Below are positions 62,544 through 64,000 of a stretch of 64,000 bases of DNA, in pieces (position 1 is the first letter of the stretch; every line of letters begins with the position of its first letter). Origin of the DNA: UBA1181 sp045226255 (GTDB taxonomy: Bacteria; Bacteroidota; Bacteroidia; Bacteroidales; Paludibacteraceae). The notes beneath the pieces are model-generated. The model made no database searches and was not told the origin of the DNA. It saw only the letters and a program-made list of their open reading frames with translations. A program made the position numbers and the translations under genes. The stretch covers positions 154,203-218,202 of the forward strand of contig JBGVCG010000010.1 in assembly GCA_045226255.1 (NCBI GenBank). The letters run 5' to 3'.

Positions 62544-63746
62544 ATGTCTAAAGTACTTATTATCGGAATTGGTGGCGTCGGCACTGTAGTGGCGCACAAA
62601 GTCGCACAGAACAGGGATGTCTTCACTGACATCGTAATCACCAGCAGAACGAAATCCAAATGCGACAAACTGGCGGAAGAGCTGAAAACCCGTTATGGTG
62701 TAAATGTGACAACAGACAGGGTTGATGCAGATGTCACCGAACAAATCATCGATTTATTCAAAAAGCACAAACCAGAATTGGTAATCAATGTCGCATTACC
62801 TTACCAAGATCTGAACATCATGGACGCATGCCTGGAATGTGGCGTCAACTATTTGGATACAGCGAACTACGAACCCAAAGACGTGGCCCACTTCGAATAC
62901 AGTTGGCAATGGGCTTACAAAAAAAGATTCGAGGAAGCGGGGTTGACCGCTATATTGGGATGCGGATTCGACCCTGGAGTATCGGGCGTATACACCGCAT
63001 ACGCCGCCAAGCACCACTTCGACGAGATCCAATATTTGGATATTGTGGACTGTAACGCGGGAAACCATCACAAAGCATTCGCAACCAATTTCAACCCAGA
63101 GATCAACATACGTGAGATCACCCAAAAAGGAAGGTTCTACGAAAACGGGCAATGGATTGAGACGGGAGCTCTGGAAATACACAAGCCACTCACCTACCCT
63201 AACATCGGACCTCGGGAGTCATATCTCATGTTCCACGAAGAGCTTGAATCATTGGTGAAAAACTATCCGACCATCAAACGGGCAAGATTTTGGATGACAT
63301 TCGGACAAGAATACCTAACTCACCTCCGCGTCATTCAAGACATCGGTATGGCAAGGATCGACGAAGTGGAATACAATGGCATGAAAATTGTTCCGCTACA
63401 ATTCCTGAAGGCAGTGCTTCCAAACCCTAAAGACCTGGGAGAAAACTACGAAGGAGAAACCAGCATCGGTTGCAGAATCAGAGGCCTGAAGGACGGAAAA
63501 GAGAAAACATATTACGTGTACAACAACTGTAGCCACCACGAGGCGTACAAGGAGACAGGCATGCAAGGCGTAAGCTACACGACCGGTGTGCCAGCCATGA
63601 TCGGTGCGATGATGTTCTGCAAAGGTCTTTGGAAACGTCCAGGCGTATGGAATGTGGAAGAGTTCGATCCCGATCCATTTATGGAACAACTCAACAAACA
63701 AGGATTGCCTTGGCACGAGATTTTCAACGAGGATCTTGAATTATAG
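62544..63746 (+). CDS. Carboxynorspermidine dehydrogenase (saccharopine dehydrogenase family)
   Basis: A 400-residue NADPH-dependent enzyme that condenses aspartate semialdehyde with a diamine to carboxy(nor)spermidine, the alternative polyamine pathway found in Bacteroidota. The Rossmann start VLIIGIGGVGTVVAHKVAQN and NVALPYQDLNIMDACLECGV are followed by LGCGFDPGVSGVYTAYAAKH, CNAGNHHKAFATNFNPEINI and YNNCSHHEAYKETGMQGVSY, which are typical of this branch rather than of lysine-forming saccharopine dehydrogenase. The decarboxylase partner is not in the window. It has its own promoter and terminator. Confidence 0.88.
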   Translation: MSKVLIIGIGGVGTVVAHKVAQNRDVFTDIVITSRTKSKCDKLAEELKTRYGVNVTTDRVDADVTEQIIDLFKKHKPELVINVALPYQDLNIMDACLECGVNYLDTANYEPKDVAHFEYSWQWAYKKRFEEAGLTAILGCGFDPGVSGVYTAYAAKHHFDEIQYLDIVDCNAGNHHKAFATNFNPEINIREITQKGRFYENGQWIETGALEIHKPLTYPNIGPRESYLMFHEELESLVKNYPTIKRARFWMTFGQEYLTHLRVIQDIGMARIDEVEYNGMKIVPLQFLKAVLPNPKDLGENYEGETSIGCRIRGLKDGKEKTYYVYNNCSHHEAYKETGMQGVSYTTGVPAMIGAMMFCKGLWKRPGVWNVEEFDPDPFMEQLNKQGLPWHEIFNEDLEL

Positions 63747-63780
63747 AAGAAAAGGCGAAAGCCTTAATCGCAAAAAATAG

Positions 63781-63817
63781 AAATGGAGACGGAGCAAAAC
63801 CGCCTCCATTTTTTTAT
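63781..63817 (+). terminator. Terminator of the carboxynorspermidine dehydrogenase gene
   Basis: AAATGGAG(A)CGG - 7-base loop - CCG(C)CTCCATTT followed by TTTT. Confidence 0.9.
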
Positions 63818-63857
63818 CCGCCAAAGGGTAGACCGGAATAAAAACACCCCAAGCAAC

Positions 63858-63895
63858 AAAATAAAAAGGGGCGGTCATTTGCGACCAGCCCCCCA
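63858..63895 (-). terminator. Terminator of the right-edge gene
   Basis: Minus strand GGGGC(T)GGTC - GCAAAT - GACC(G)CCCC then TTTTTATTTTG, just after the partial PorP/SprF-like frame. Confidence 0.85.
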
Positions 63896-63916
63896 AAATA
63901 AATAGTAAAAATTAAA

Positions 63917-64000
63917 TTATCTACAGAAGTGCTTCGTCACACACCAAGTGTAACCCAGCATGATCTCGTGTGATCCACCATTCTTACGTTGGAACTGCGT
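63917..64000 (-). CDS. PorP/SprF-family outer-membrane protein, C-terminal end only
   Basis: Twenty-seven residues in frame to a TAA stop at 63917-63919: TQFQRKNGGSHEIMLGYTW then CVTKHFCR. The SHEIMLGY stretch at the very C-terminus is what I associate with PorP/SprF-type T9SS-linked barrels, which partner surface adhesins. The rest lies outside the window. A good terminator follows. The call rests on a short motif only. Confidence 0.5.
   Translation of the reverse strand, partial: TQFQRKNGGSHEIMLGYTWCVTKHFCR

Overview
The window is a chromosomal segment of a Bacteroidota bacterium, most likely an anaerobic member of the Bacteroidales. The evidence is the promoter style (a -7 box TAnnTTTG in front of most operons and almost no Shine-Dalgarno sequences), type IX secretion (T9SS) C-terminal sorting domains on several secreted proteins, a C10 peptidase lipoprotein, DUF4105, a PorP/SprF-family tail at the right edge, an NfnAB-type transhydrogenase and an adenosylcobalamin-dependent (class II) ribonucleotide reductase. 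No rRNA, tRNA, CRISPR array or prophage was seen.

Layout. 1-4.6 kb: folE (cut by the left edge) with a SPOR-domain gene, a REP-associated tyrosine transposase (RAYT) surrounded by four copies of its hairpin repeat, a menE-type ligase and gapA. 4.7-12.9 kb, minus strand: two overlapping mini-lipoprotein genes, a DUF4105 membrane protein with a tiny secreted protein resembling a free sorting domain, thioesterase-DUF721-recF, phoH-purC, and a C10 peptidase operon. 13-16.9 kb, plus strand: hisS, a BASS-like transporter, a second cluster of palindromes and a DUF4197 gene. 17-25 kb, plus strand: two large surface-type repeat proteins and an outer-membrane barrel. 25-34.6 kb: an ACT-ACT-metallo-beta-lactamase fusion, a short TonB-plug-like protein and a housekeeping run secA-lgt-nagB-pgm. 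34.7-42.8 kb: an undecaprenyl-phosphate sugar transferase, class II RNR, acyltransferase and dnaB. 42.9-48.9 kb: a CBM6-GH43 T9SS cargo enzyme, the nfnAB pair and a BatD-like protein. 49-62.2 kb, minus strand: a 3300-residue adhesin-like protein followed by a barrel-OmpA protein, preceded by another T9SS cargo. 62.5-64 kb: carboxynorspermidine dehydrogenase and the tail of a PorP/SprF-like gene.

How it fits together. The most striking theme is a repeated module: a very large, cysteine-paired, T9SS-tagged repeat protein immediately followed by an outer-membrane barrel gene. It occurs twice (19.7-25.0 kb and 49.1-60.4 kb, opposite strands). The two large proteins share their C-terminal ~190 residues and their repeat type, and the two barrels are visibly related, one carrying an added OmpA domain. 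This looks like a duplicated surface-adhesin/outer-membrane-partner system comparable in logic to SprB/SprF. The second theme is the RAYT with its REP hairpins, one copy of which abuts the -10-like box of the RAYT's own promoter.

Coordinates of promoters and terminators come from reading motifs by eye. Domain names come from recognising family motifs, not from database searches.
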